Origin: a virus
Strand: one strand, 5' to 3'
DNA length: 45,480 bases
Virus record (IMG/VR): IMGVR_UViG_3300032356_000002
Span: 1 to 45,480 of that record
Shown piece by piece: positions 6,406-13,097 of this stretch; position 1 is the stretch's first letter; every line of letters begins with the position of its first letter. A model generated the notes under the pieces. That model saw only the letters and a list, made by a program, of their open reading frames with translations, did no database searches and was not told the DNA's origin. The translations under genes were made by a program, and so were the position numbers.

Positions 6406-7356
6406 ATGTCTGGAAAAAGAAACCCGTGGTATCCGATGTATCCAGGAGACTTCGAAACTGACGAAAACGTCAAGGGCATGACCGACGAAGAGGTTGGCTT
6501 CTACGTCCGGTGCCTGAACCATTGCTGGATCAATGGCAGCATCCCGGGGAACCTCGTGGAACTCGCCAGGGTCATGGGCCGTCCAGTCCGCACCGTGAGG
6601 CGGCTGTGGAGGGCGGTCGGCAAGTGCTTCGTGCCTGTAGATTCAGGTTACAATTCTTTAATTCGGCTCGGAAATAAAAGATTGCTCGAGGAATTGGAGA
6701 AAATCGAAAACCGCAGAAATTCAGCAAAGTTCAAAGCTACCCTTCGCTGGGCAAAAATCGATTCCGGCAATCAAAACGCGCAAGTCCAGACTTATCAACA
6801 AAACGCCGATGCTACGGCAATGCCACGGCAATGCCACGGCATTGCTGCGGCATTGCAGACTGTGAATGCTACAGCATTGCCACGGCAATGCCACGGCAAT
6901 GCTAATCATAATCATAATCATATAATACAGGCCCCCCCTACCCCCCCATGCTCCAACGGAGCGCCTCTCGACGAGTTTTTCGAGGGACGCTACCGAGCAC
7001 ATCCGAAGAAACGCGACCGGATGCTGGCCGAGCAGTACATGTCCCAGATCCCCGGCATCGAGACCGCCGAAATGCAGGACGAATTCCGGCGCGGACATGA
7101 CGCTTGGATCAGGTCTGAGGAGTGGCGCTGGAAAAACGGCGCGAAGGCTCCCACGCTGGCGCAATTCATCCTCGATCAAGGCTGGAAATATCCCCCGCCG
7201 GACGGGGAGGACTCGGGCGAAGTCCCCATGATCTCCACCGAGGAGTTTGAGCGGCTTCACCCGCCGTCGAGCGAGGGCGTAGATCCATACGCCGAATGGA
7301 TTCCACCGTGGGAGGACGAAAAGCGCAAGCGTGAGATTACCGGAGGTGACGCGTGA
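6406..7356 (+). CDS. DUF1376-type replication initiator / helicase loader
   Basis: Role comparable to lambda O: origin recognition and helicase recruitment. 316 aa. N-terminal DUF1376 domain, about 1-110 (WYPMYPGDFETDENVKGMT, EEVGFYVRCLNHCW, a winged-helix-like region). Then a Gln/Ala/His linker at about 130-180, coded by iteron-like repeats and ending in His-Asn alternation. The C-terminal part (DEFFEGRYRAHPKKRDR to ILDQGWKY) resembles helicase-loader C-termini. ATG 6406 has GGGGAGG upstream. The stop overlaps the dnaB GTG start. Two C7 tracts at about 6932-6947 are prone to slippage. Confidence 0.8.
   Translation: MSGKRNPWYPMYPGDFETDENVKGMTDEEVGFYVRCLNHCWINGSIPGNLVELARVMGRPVRTVRRLWRAVGKCFVPVDSGYNSLIRLGNKRLLEELEKIENRRNSAKFKATLRWAKIDSGNQNAQVQTYQQNADATAMPRQCHGIAAALQTVNATALPRQCHGNANHNHNHIIQAPPTPPCSNGAPLDEFFEGRYRAHPKKRDRMLAEQYMSQIPGIETAEMQDEFRRGHDAWIRSEEWRWKNGAKAPTLAQFILDQGWKYPPPDGEDSGEVPMISTEEFERLHPPSSEGVDPYAEWIPPWEDEKRKREITGGDA
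6811..6929. other. Candidate replication origin: iterons plus AT-rich element
   Basis: Seven 11-bp direct repeats, consensus GCYACGGCAWT, at 6811, 6822, 6833, 6844, 6868, 6879 and 6890, with one 13-bp spacer at 6855-6867. They are followed at 6901-6929 by an AT-rich stretch of repeated aatcat. Each repeat holds a near-palindrome (GGCAATGCC). Iterons plus an unwinding element inside the initiator gene, just upstream of the helicase gene, is the lambda ori/O arrangement. Confidence 0.75.
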
Positions 7357-8696
7357 GCCAGCGGGATGAGCTGCCGCAAAACCTCGATGCAGAGCGCTTC
7401 GTGCTGGGCTCCGTGCTGCTGGACGATTCGCTGTTCCCTCAGGTGGCGGCGATCCTCCGAGCGGAGGATTTCAGCCTGGAAAAGCACCGGCGAATCTTCT
7501 TGCGAATGGGCGAGCTGAACAGCCGCGGGGAGAAGATCGACCATCTCACCGTGGCTGAGGAGTTGAAGCGTAACAATCAGCTCGAAGCGTGCGACGGTTA
7601 CGGCTACTTAGTCTCACTGGACGAGGGGCTGCCGAAGATAGAGAACATCGATAGCTACATCCGGGTGATCAAGGAAAAGGCGCTGCGGCGGCGCTTGATC
7701 TACCTGAGCCATGAGTTAAGTCAAACATGCGCGTCCAGTGAAAAAGACTCCGCCGAGATACTGGTCGACTTTTCTACGCGGCTGCTTCAGATCGGATCTG
7801 ATGGAAGCCGCTCCGGGCCGGCCAGTATAGCTGAGATCATTGACGGACATGAAGGCGGGCTGAATTACTTGCTCGACCCGATGGCGCGGAGCCGCGGCCT
7901 CAGCACCGGCTACAAGCGGTTCGACGAGCTCACCGGCGGACTGCACGAAGGCGAGCTGATCGTACTGGCGGGCCGGCCATCGATGGGCAAGACGGCGCTG
8001 GCATTGAACATCGCGCACCACGTGGCGGAGAAATACAAAAAAGCCGCCGTTATTTTCTCGCTGGAGATGTCAAAGGAGGCGTTGATCGAGCGTCTGGTGT
8101 GTGCGTCGGCGAGGGTTGACTCACACCGGTATCGGTGCGGATACCTGGATGCCGAAGAGCGCCGGAAACTGCAACGCGCGGCCGCAAAACTTGTCGAACT
8201 TCCCATATGCATTGACGATACAGCAAGCGCGAGCTTGGCCGACATGCGCGTTTCGCTGCGGCGGACGCAAGCCCAATGTCCGGTCGGCATTGTGGTTGTC
8301 GACTATCTCCAGCTGATGACCACGCGAGAGAAGGTAGATAATCGCGTGCAAGCTGTAAGTGAGATATCTCGCGGGCTCAAGATACTGGCGCGCGATCTGT
8401 GTGTGCCCGTTCTCGCGCTTTCCCAATTGAGCCGCGCTCCGGAGCTGCGCGTTGACCGCCGCCCGCTGCTCAGTGACCTGCGAGAGAGCGGTTCGATTGA
8501 GCAAGACGCGGACGTTGTTGCGTTTATCTTCCGCGAGGAGGTCTACAAGCAGAACGACCCTGCGTTGCGCGGCATTGCGGAGCTGATTATAGCCAAGCAG
8601 CGCAACGGGCCGACGGGCAAGATCCGGTTGGCATTCAACCACGCTTGCACTAGGTTTGACGATCTTACTGCCGACAGTGAGGAGAATGCGGCATGA
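7353..8696 (+). CDS. dnaB: Replicative DnaB-family DNA helicase
   Basis: Hexameric 5'-3' helicase that unwinds the fork. 447 aa, full length for DnaB. N-terminal domain about 1-110 (LPQNLDAERFVLGSVLLDD, the primase-interacting fold), linker to about 175, RecA-like ATPase after that. Walker A GRPSMGKT at 207-214, FSLEMSKE at 235-242, Walker B VVVDYLQL at 314-321, SQLSR at 357-361, DLRESGSIEQDAD at 375-387. GTG 7353 overlaps the stop of the initiator gene (GTGA), so loader and helicase are translationally coupled. No phage DNA polymerase or primase is visible in the window, so it presumably serves host polymerase. Confidence 0.96.
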   Translation: MSQRDELPQNLDAERFVLGSVLLDDSLFPQVAAILRAEDFSLEKHRRIFLRMGELNSRGEKIDHLTVAEELKRNNQLEACDGYGYLVSLDEGLPKIENIDSYIRVIKEKALRRRLIYLSHELSQTCASSEKDSAEILVDFSTRLLQIGSDGSRSGPASIAEIIDGHEGGLNYLLDPMARSRGLSTGYKRFDELTGGLHEGELIVLAGRPSMGKTALALNIAHHVAEKYKKAAVIFSLEMSKEALIERLVCASARVDSHRYRCGYLDAEERRKLQRAAAKLVELPICIDDTASASLADMRVSLRRTQAQCPVGIVVVDYLQLMTTREKVDNRVQAVSEISRGLKILARDLCVPVLALSQLSRAPELRVDRRPLLSDLRESGSIEQDADVVAFIFREEVYKQNDPALRGIAELIIAKQRNGPTGKIRLAFNHACTRFDDLTADSEENAA

Positions 8697-9088
8697 AGCA
8701 CAAGGCGATTTCATCGGTAGATGGTTCACGTCACGCGAACATGCGGAGAAGCGGGGCTACTTGCAAGCCGGTTCCTACCGAGAATCAGATCGCGCAGCAG
8801 ATCTGTGACTATCTCCGCTATCGAGGCTGGCGCGTCCACCGGCTGGAGGCGGACATCAGCGGCCCGAAGGCTAAGGCGAAGCGCGAGGATGCCGGAACGC
8901 CGGATTACATCGCAGTTCGCCGGCGCGAATGGCAGGCGACCGGATGCGACTGTGTGTACATCGAAGTGAAGCGGCCGGGCGGCAAGCTGCGTCGAACACA
9001 AGAGCTCTGGATTTGGCAGAGCCGGGACGAAGGCTGGGATGTAATTGTAGCCTCTTCGATTGATGACTTAGTTGCGGAGGGGCTGTAA
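8693..9088 (+). CDS. VRR-NUC domain nuclease
   Basis: 131 aa. VRR-NUC is a PD-(D/E)XK subfamily found in phage and FAN1-type structure-specific nucleases; a Holliday-junction or flap role in DNA processing is likely. Visible residues: Glu30 (TENQIAQQICDYL), Asp71 (GTPDYIAV), Glu91-Val-Lys93 (YIEVKRPGGKL) and Gln103 (RRTQ). ATG overlaps the dnaB stop (ATGA). The gene ends just before pentamer array 3. Confidence 0.85.
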   Translation: MKHKAISSVDGSRHANMRRSGATCKPVPTENQIAQQICDYLRYRGWRVHRLEADISGPKAKAKREDAGTPDYIAVRRREWQATGCDCVYIEVKRPGGKLRRTQELWIWQSRDEGWDVIVASSIDDLVAEGL

Positions 9089-9120
9089 TTGGCAAGACAA
9101 GTTGTGTGGGATTGCATTGT

Positions 9121-9315
9121 GGCGAGGCTGGGCTGGATTGGGCATGGCGCGGCACGGCATGGCCGGTCCGGGCATGGCGCGGCTCGGCACGGCTAGGCCT
9201 GGCCGGGCAAGGCTCGGCAGGGCAAGGCCCGGCGCGGCCTGGCCCGGCGTGGCGCGGCAAGGCCTGGCATGGCGGGGCTCGGCCCGGCGGGGCAAGACAT
9301 GGCGAGGCGAGGTTT
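9121..9315. repeat. GGCNN pentamer array 3
   Basis: 38 in-phase 5-bp units from 9121 to 9310 with no indel; only four units depart from GGCNN (gattg, gtccg, gacat and the final ggttt). A decayed lead-in occupies 9091-9120 in the same register. It lacks the 25-bp insert of arrays 1 and 2. Its right end (about 55 bp, through GTTTTAGTGTAACAACGA) is identical to that of array 2. It occupies the 274-nt gap between genes ending at 9088 and starting at 9363, where I see no other gene. Confidence 0.92.
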
Positions 9316-9321
9316 TAGTGT
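9294..9321 (+). promoter_or_regulatory. Candidate promoter at the right end of array 3
   Basis: AAGACA (9294-9299), 16 nt, TAGTGT (9316-9321), the same as at array 2. The start would be near 9328, leaving a leader of about 35 nt with GGAGGAAAG before ATG 9363. Confidence 0.4.
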
Positions 9322-9362
9322 AACAACGACCGGAGGAGGGGTGCGGGCGCGGAGGAAAGAGC

Positions 9363-9545
9363 ATGGATGAACCGACGATTAGTTTCAAAAAGCTGGAGGC
9401 TGGACTTGGCGTCTGGCTGTCAAACGTGCATGTAGGGGACGATGGCTGTGTTGGTGTCATGATACCGTGGGAGACTTTTTCTCAAATTGTACACGCACTT
9501 GTGTTAGATGGATTCTATGAGAAAGAGTTGGAGAAGTCAGATTAG
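9363..9545 (+). CDS. Unknown small protein, 60 aa
   Basis: ATG 9363 preceded by GGAGGAAA. MDEPTISFKKLEAGLGVWLSN, a central glycine-rich turn and an acidic C-terminus; reads as a small soluble alpha/beta protein. First gene after array 3. No family recognised. Confidence 0.6.
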   Translation: MDEPTISFKKLEAGLGVWLSNVHVGDDGCVGVMIPWETFSQIVHALVLDGFYEKELEKSD

Positions 9546-9577
9546 CTGGTTTAATGTGCGGATCGAGGAGGAACAAC

Positions 9578-9856
9578 ATGGACTCACCTGACCCAATGGC
9601 AGACGCAATCTGCGCCAAGCAGCGCGCGGCATGGGAAAGAAGGGGCATGGCCGGATCGTTTAAAATTGCCGGCCAAACATCAAGTGATCCTACGCGAGAG
9701 ATTCCGCCGCGCAGAGTTGAAGCTCTGCGCGAGCACATTGAGATTTACAAAGCGAATCGGCGTTACTACTTGGCGGCGGCGCGAAGGTTCGAGAAAGAAG
9801 TTCGTAAGCTGCGGCGTGAGCTGCGCACGCTTCTGCGAAAAGGAGTCAAATCATGA
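9578..9856 (+). CDS. Unknown basic coiled-coil protein
   Basis: 92 aa from ATG 9578 (GAGGAGGAA upstream). N-terminal half polar; C-terminal half is one long Arg/Glu-rich helix (RVEALREHIEIYKANRRYYL onward) likely to form a coiled coil. Stop overlaps the next start (ATGA). No family recognised. Confidence 0.6.
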   Translation: MDSPDPMADAICAKQRAAWERRGMAGSFKIAGQTSSDPTREIPPRRVEALREHIEIYKANRRYYLAAARRFEKEVRKLRRELRTLLRKGVKS

Positions 9857-10170
9857 GCAGACTGAGCTCCCGCAGGGTCCGTGCGCCCGGTAATCCTCGC
9901 TTCCTCGATATGCCGCATCGCCGAGCGCTTGTGGCGAAGTTCAAGCGCGGGGCGATGGCGCACGCCGGAGGGCCGGGGTTTCATGCTATCGCGGACCCGG
10001 CGGAGGAGGCCTACCAGGAGCTGTTGGATGCCGAGCATTACCTCTCGATCATGGTTCGCAGGCCCAACTCTTTGAGTGCCCGGCTGGTAGCCGCGGTTTG
10101 CATTGTTTTGGCGCGCATGACGGCGGCAGCGGTAAGGTTTTTAGACCACGTAGGAGGAAACAAGCAATGA
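9853..10170 (+). CDS. Unknown early protein with hydrophobic C-terminal helix
   Basis: 105 aa; Arg-rich N-terminus, ADPAEEAYQELLDAEHYL helix, then LVAAVCIVLARMTAAAVRFL, long enough for one membrane helix or a buried amphipathic helix. Coupled to both neighbours by overlaps. No family recognised. Confidence 0.55.
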   Translation: MSRLSSRRVRAPGNPRFLDMPHRRALVAKFKRGAMAHAGGPGFHAIADPAEEAYQELLDAEHYLSIMVRRPNSLSARLVAAVCIVLARMTAAAVRFLDHVGGNKQ

Positions 10171-10412
10171 AGTGGATCAAGGATAGTCACTGGCCAGGCA
10201 TATTCTATGCAAGCGGCCAACTTGGAAGGATCTATGAGGTTAAGCGAAATGAGGACGGTACGTTCCTTGTTAAGGTCCGGCTTCCAAGCTGTGATGTAGA
10301 CGTGTTGACCATCGGACGAGTCAGGCATAAAGAATGGGGTCAGGATATCGCTGAGGCCCTAGAGAAATACCTAGTCAAACTTCGTGGAGGCAGCAATGAG
10401 GGCAATAGTTGA
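10167..10412 (+). CDS. Unknown early protein, 81 aa
   Basis: ATG 10167 overlaps the preceding stop and has TAGGAGGAA upstream. Beta-rich N-terminal half (GIFYASGQLGRIYEVK, TFLVKVRL), helical end (QDIAEALEKYLVKL). The 3' end overlaps the dnaN start. No family recognised. Confidence 0.6.
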   Translation: MKWIKDSHWPGIFYASGQLGRIYEVKRNEDGTFLVKVRLPSCDVDVLTIGRVRHKEWGQDIAEALEKYLVKLRGGSNEGNS

Positions 10413-11511
10413 CAGAAATAGGTTCGTCAGCGCGGTCAAGCTGGCGTGTGAGGGCGCATTAAATACGCGCGGCGGCGACTTTCCGGCGCTGCGGTCGGTG
10501 CTGCTTGAGCCAAGAGATGAGCGTAGCATCTCGCTTTGTGGTACAGACCTTGAGGTGCGCGTGAACGTCGCGGTCAAGGCGGATGTCGACGGGTCCGGGG
10601 CTGCGTTGATCGAGGGGCGGCGACTACTCCAATACTGTTCGCTGCTTGAGGCGGACTCGGTCGACATGGAGATCGAGGGCGGCACTGCCACATTCCGCTC
10701 TGGGACATCCGAACTTCGGATGCAATCTCTTCCGGTGGAGGAATACCCAGAAAGCGCGACGGTCGCCGGGGATTCAATCTCTATTCCGCTGGCCGACATA
10801 GAGCGCTTGATCGAGCAGACCGCATTCGCCGTTTCTCGGGAACCAGATCGGTTCAGCATCAACTCGATTCTGCTGGCATGCTATGTCATCGGCAACGTCG
10901 AAGCCGTGGCGACTAACGGGCATTTGCTTTCTATCGCTTACGGCAAGTGCAAAACCATTGCGGAACAAAAACTGCTGGTTCCGCTTCCGGCTGCATTGCT
11001 CGTTCAAAAGGCCACGCGGTTTTCAAGGGGATCTGATATCGAGGAGTGCTACAAGACCTGCGATATAACACTCGACGAAAACTCGATTAAGTTCGAGTTG
11101 CCGGATGTCAGCATCATCGCCAGGCGCGCAACGGGTTCGTTCCCCGATTACTCCAGAGTGATTCCTAAATCGCATGGCGGCTCGGCGCGGTTCAATTGTG
11201 CTGATGCACTCGGCGCCTTCCAGCGCCTCCGAGTGATTGCAGACGGAGAGCCGAGACCGATCCGATTGGAGTCCGACGGAGAGCGGATTCGGGCATACGC
11301 TGAGGCCGATTCTACGGCATCATGCTCCGAGCAGATCGAGGCTGTAACCGGCGGCAATGCTTGTAAATTCGCCCTGAACGGCGACTATTTGGTTGACGTT
11401 CTGTCTGCCATCGGAGACGGAGATGTGACGATGCAGTGGAATGGGCCGGAGGATGCGATTCTCTTTAATGGCGGAGGCATGGTTGCGGTTGTTATGCCGC
11501 TGAGAGCGTAG
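10396..11511 (+). CDS. dnaN: DNA polymerase III beta subunit (sliding clamp)
   Basis: Ring-shaped processivity factor. 371 aa from ATG 10396 (GGAGG five bases upstream; a GTG at 10384 is in frame but overlaps that site), close to the usual 366. Three clamp repeats are visible: MRAIVDRNRFVSAVKLACEGAL with CGTDLEVRV; then VEEYPESATV, ADIERLIEQTAFAVS and VATNGHLLSI; and a third ending in MVAVVMPLRA, the typical clamp C-terminus (vMPmR). A phage-encoded clamp with no phage polymerase implies recruitment of host Pol III, or of clamp-dependent transcription by the adjacent sigma factor. Confidence 0.93.
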   Translation: MRAIVDRNRFVSAVKLACEGALNTRGGDFPALRSVLLEPRDERSISLCGTDLEVRVNVAVKADVDGSGAALIEGRRLLQYCSLLEADSVDMEIEGGTATFRSGTSELRMQSLPVEEYPESATVAGDSISIPLADIERLIEQTAFAVSREPDRFSINSILLACYVIGNVEAVATNGHLLSIAYGKCKTIAEQKLLVPLPAALLVQKATRFSRGSDIEECYKTCDITLDENSIKFELPDVSIIARRATGSFPDYSRVIPKSHGGSARFNCADALGAFQRLRVIADGEPRPIRLESDGERIRAYAEADSTASCSEQIEAVTGGNACKFALNGDYLVDVLSAIGDGDVTMQWNGPEDAILFNGGGMVAVVMPLRA

Positions 11512-11514
11512 CGA

Positions 11515-12051
11515 ATGGCCGGAAAGCCATCACGACCCGCCATGACCACAGAGGAACGCAACGCGCTGGTCGAGCAATACCTTCCCACCATCCGCAAAAT
11601 AGCCAAGGGTGTTATCGCCGCGCATTGCGCTTCCGGCGGCCTTGATCTCGATGACGTGGTGCAAGAGGTGGCGCTGCGCATGATGACCCGGGGGTGGAAT
11701 TATCAGCGCTGGCGCGGGGTGACACTGGAGACCTATCTCCAGTCGATCATAAAAAACCACGCCATTGACTACATCAGAAATTCCGCTCGGTTCCGCCACG
11801 AGGAGGTCTTCTCCGAACCGGCGGTAGCCCCTCCGGTCTGGATGCTCTGCCAGGATCGCGCAAGGCTCAAGAAGTTATTGACAAAGAAGCAGTTACAGGC
11901 CGTAGAGCTTGTCTATGTCTACGGTTTCACCCATGAGCAGGCTGCCAAGAAGTTGGGCATACATCGGGTCAAGATTTCCGAAAGACTTCGCCGCGCACTC
12001 TTTAGGTTGAAAAAATCTGAGATTCAAACCGGTACAAAATACCCCACTTAA
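11515..12051 (+). CDS. Sigma-70 family RNA polymerase sigma factor
   Basis: 178 aa, ECF-size. Region 2 at about 43-95 (LDLDDVVQEVALRMM, ETYLQSIIKNHAIDYIRN) and region 4 at about 120-168 (LTKKQLQAVELVYVYGFTHEQAAKKLGI, then KISERLRRAL), joined by a short linker with no region 3. It probably redirects host RNA polymerase to late promoters, since it is the last early gene before the structural region. ATG 11515 lies four bases after the dnaN stop with only a weak ribosome site. Confidence 0.88.
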   Translation: MAGKPSRPAMTTEERNALVEQYLPTIRKIAKGVIAAHCASGGLDLDDVVQEVALRMMTRGWNYQRWRGVTLETYLQSIIKNHAIDYIRNSARFRHEEVFSEPAVAPPVWMLCQDRARLKKLLTKKQLQAVELVYVYGFTHEQAAKKLGIHRVKISERLRRALFRLKKSEIQTGTKYPT

Positions 12052-12055
12052 AGCG

Positions 12056-12066
12056 TATAATATAAT
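12056..12066 (+). promoter_or_regulatory. Double TATAAT -10 element
   Basis: Two overlapping perfect -10 boxes (12056-12061 and 12061-12066) in the gap after the sigma-factor gene. The hexamer 17 nt upstream is TACAAA, a weak -35. It would start transcription toward the tRNA and ParB region near 12070. Confidence 0.45.
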
Positions 12067-12077
12067 GCAGGCGGTAG

Positions 12078-12281
12078 ATGCCGGTTCGAATCACTGGTTG
12101 GCTGCGCATGGAAAAGCAAGGCGGCAGAGCAGTTAGGCGTCGCCATGAACGCGTTGTGTTTCCACACGGAACGGAGGGTGCATATCTGGCATGGCTCAAA
12201 GAGCGGGCTGCATTTTGGGGCAACTTGCGCCAGCCAGAACCGGCAGGCGGCAACACGTCCGGGGTTCGCCGTTTAGCCTAG
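12078..12281 (+). CDS. Possible small protein, 67 aa
   Basis: Frame from ATG 12078 (alternative 12108). Arg-rich N-terminus, then EGAYLAWLKERAAFWGNLRQ and a Gly/Asn-rich end. No ribosome site is clear. Support comes from the upstream -10 boxes and a terminator-like hairpin directly after the stop. No family recognised. Confidence 0.4.
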   Translation: MPVRITGWLRMEKQGGRAVRRRHERVVFPHGTEGAYLAWLKERAAFWGNLRQPEPAGGNTSGVRRLA

Positions 12282-12282
12282 C

Positions 12283-12303
12283 CGACCGCCGGGGCGGTCG
12301 TTA
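12283..12303 (+). terminator. Hairpin after the small gene
   Basis: Stem CGACCGC / GCGGTCG (12283-12289 / 12294-12300) with a 4-nt loop, followed by TTAAT. The T-run is weak, so termination would be partial. 12304-12376 holds nothing else I recognise. Confidence 0.45.
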
Positions 12304-12376
12304 ATCCACCCCCGCAGCAGTTGTCGGCGGGACGAGTGTGCCCGGATTCACCGGTTTCCCCGCATTGGCGGCGAAC

Positions 12377-12820
12377 ATGCCGGAGTCAATCCCAATCTAT
12401 CGGGCAGACGGTGAGCTATGTGGGGCCATTGGCCCGGCCGCGCTTCAACGGATGCAGGCGGCCGGGCTTATCGCCCGCGTGATCAAGTCCCGCAAGGGCG
12501 AGATTAAGCGCGCCATTATGGTCCCGCGCCGCCACGGCGATAAGCCGCTGCCGTTAACAGCATACATGGGAACGAGATATAGCTTTCTCGACCGAATGCC
12601 GGTCGGCCAATGCTGGGACTTAAAGCGGCTCGGTGGTGCTCGCTGGGGAACCAACTACGCGCCAGATGAAGTGCGCCCAATCTTTCTGCAAGTTGTCAGA
12701 GAATGTTTGGTGCCCAATATGACGCGGGGTAGCGCAGCGGTAGCGCGGCGGACTCATAATCCGCAGGCCGTGGGTTCGATTCCCACCCCCGCAACCATGT
12801 CTTTCCCGAGGACCTTGTGA
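12377..12820 (+). CDS. Unknown protein whose 3' end overlaps a tRNA gene
   Basis: 147 aa from ATG 12377 (GTG at 12338 also in frame). MPESIPIYRADGELCGAIGP, then AALQRMQAAGLIARV and a basic KSRKGEIKRAIMVPRR, resembling a small nucleic-acid-binding protein. The last 33 codons are read through the tRNA at 12723-12797, so the native protein may have been shorter or the tRNA inserted there. No family recognised. Confidence 0.55.
   Translation: MPESIPIYRADGELCGAIGPAALQRMQAAGLIARVIKSRKGEIKRAIMVPRRHGDKPLPLTAYMGTRYSFLDRMPVGQCWDLKRLGGARWGTNYAPDEVRPIFLQVVRECLVPNMTRGSAAVARRTHNPQAVGSIPTPATMSFPRTL
12723..12797 (+). tRNA. tRNA-Met (CAU) with initiator-type C1xA72
   Basis: 75 nt including encoded CCA. Acceptor CGCGGGG / CCCCGCA gives five pairs plus a C1xA72 mismatch and G2-C71, as in bacterial tRNA-fMet. 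D-stem GCGC/GCGC, anticodon stem GCGGA/TCCGC with loop CTCATAA (anticodon 12755-12757), T-arm GTGGG TTCGATT CCCAC. Deviations from a classic initiator: C11-G24 instead of A11-U24, and anticodon-stem pairs 29-31 are G-C, G-C, A-U rather than three G-C. An elongator Met or Ile(k2CAU) tRNA is less likely given C1xA72. Confidence 0.93.
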
Positions 12821-13086
12821 TCCGCGAACTTAGGATCTACTGGCGTCTTAGGCCTATCATAAAGCAGGCCAAGGAGTTATCTAATATGAAGCTGTCCGTT
12901 AACGTGGTGATTCAGTTGCTCGCGCTGGTTGCTCAAGCCATCAACGCGACTCAAGACCTACTCCCGCCCAAGGGCAAGTTCTGGGCGATGGTGATCCTCT
13001 CTGTCGTGCAAGGGATTTCCGCCGTGCTCGCCCACTTTGCCAACCCGGATGGCACGCCGGTAACAGAGCCGTACGCGAAGAAGTAA
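12817..13086 (+). CDS. Small membrane protein
   Basis: 89 aa from GTG 12817, overlapping the previous TGA (GTGA). Alternatively from ATG 12886, giving 66 aa. Two hydrophobic segments: VVIQLLALVAQAI and FWAMVILSVVQGISAVLAHFA, separated by a lysine/proline turn. Could be holin-like, but it is far from the endolysin candidate. No family recognised. Confidence 0.6.
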   Translation: MIRELRIYWRLRPIIKQAKELSNMKLSVNVVIQLLALVAQAINATQDLLPPKGKFWAMVILSVVQGISAVLAHFANPDGTPVTEPYAKK

Positions 13087-13097
13087 AGCCGTCGAAT

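Noticed and set aside
8316-8330. A CTGATGA on the + strand inside dnaB as a second hammerhead
   Set aside because: No GAAAC, stem II or cleavage triplet follows; it is coding sequence for the Walker B region.
3999-9315. CRISPR array interpretation of the pentamer arrays
   Set aside because: Unit length is 5 bp with no 25-40 bp direct repeats or unique spacers, and no cas genes are present.
12061-12110. tRNA-like GGTTCGAATC near 12085
   Set aside because: The flanks cannot pair as a T-stem and there is no acceptor or anticodon arm; a chance T-loop match.
12817-13086. Calling the small membrane protein the holin
   Set aside because: It has a suitable topology but lies 16 kb from the endolysin candidate; membrane genes adjoining the endolysin fit at least as well.
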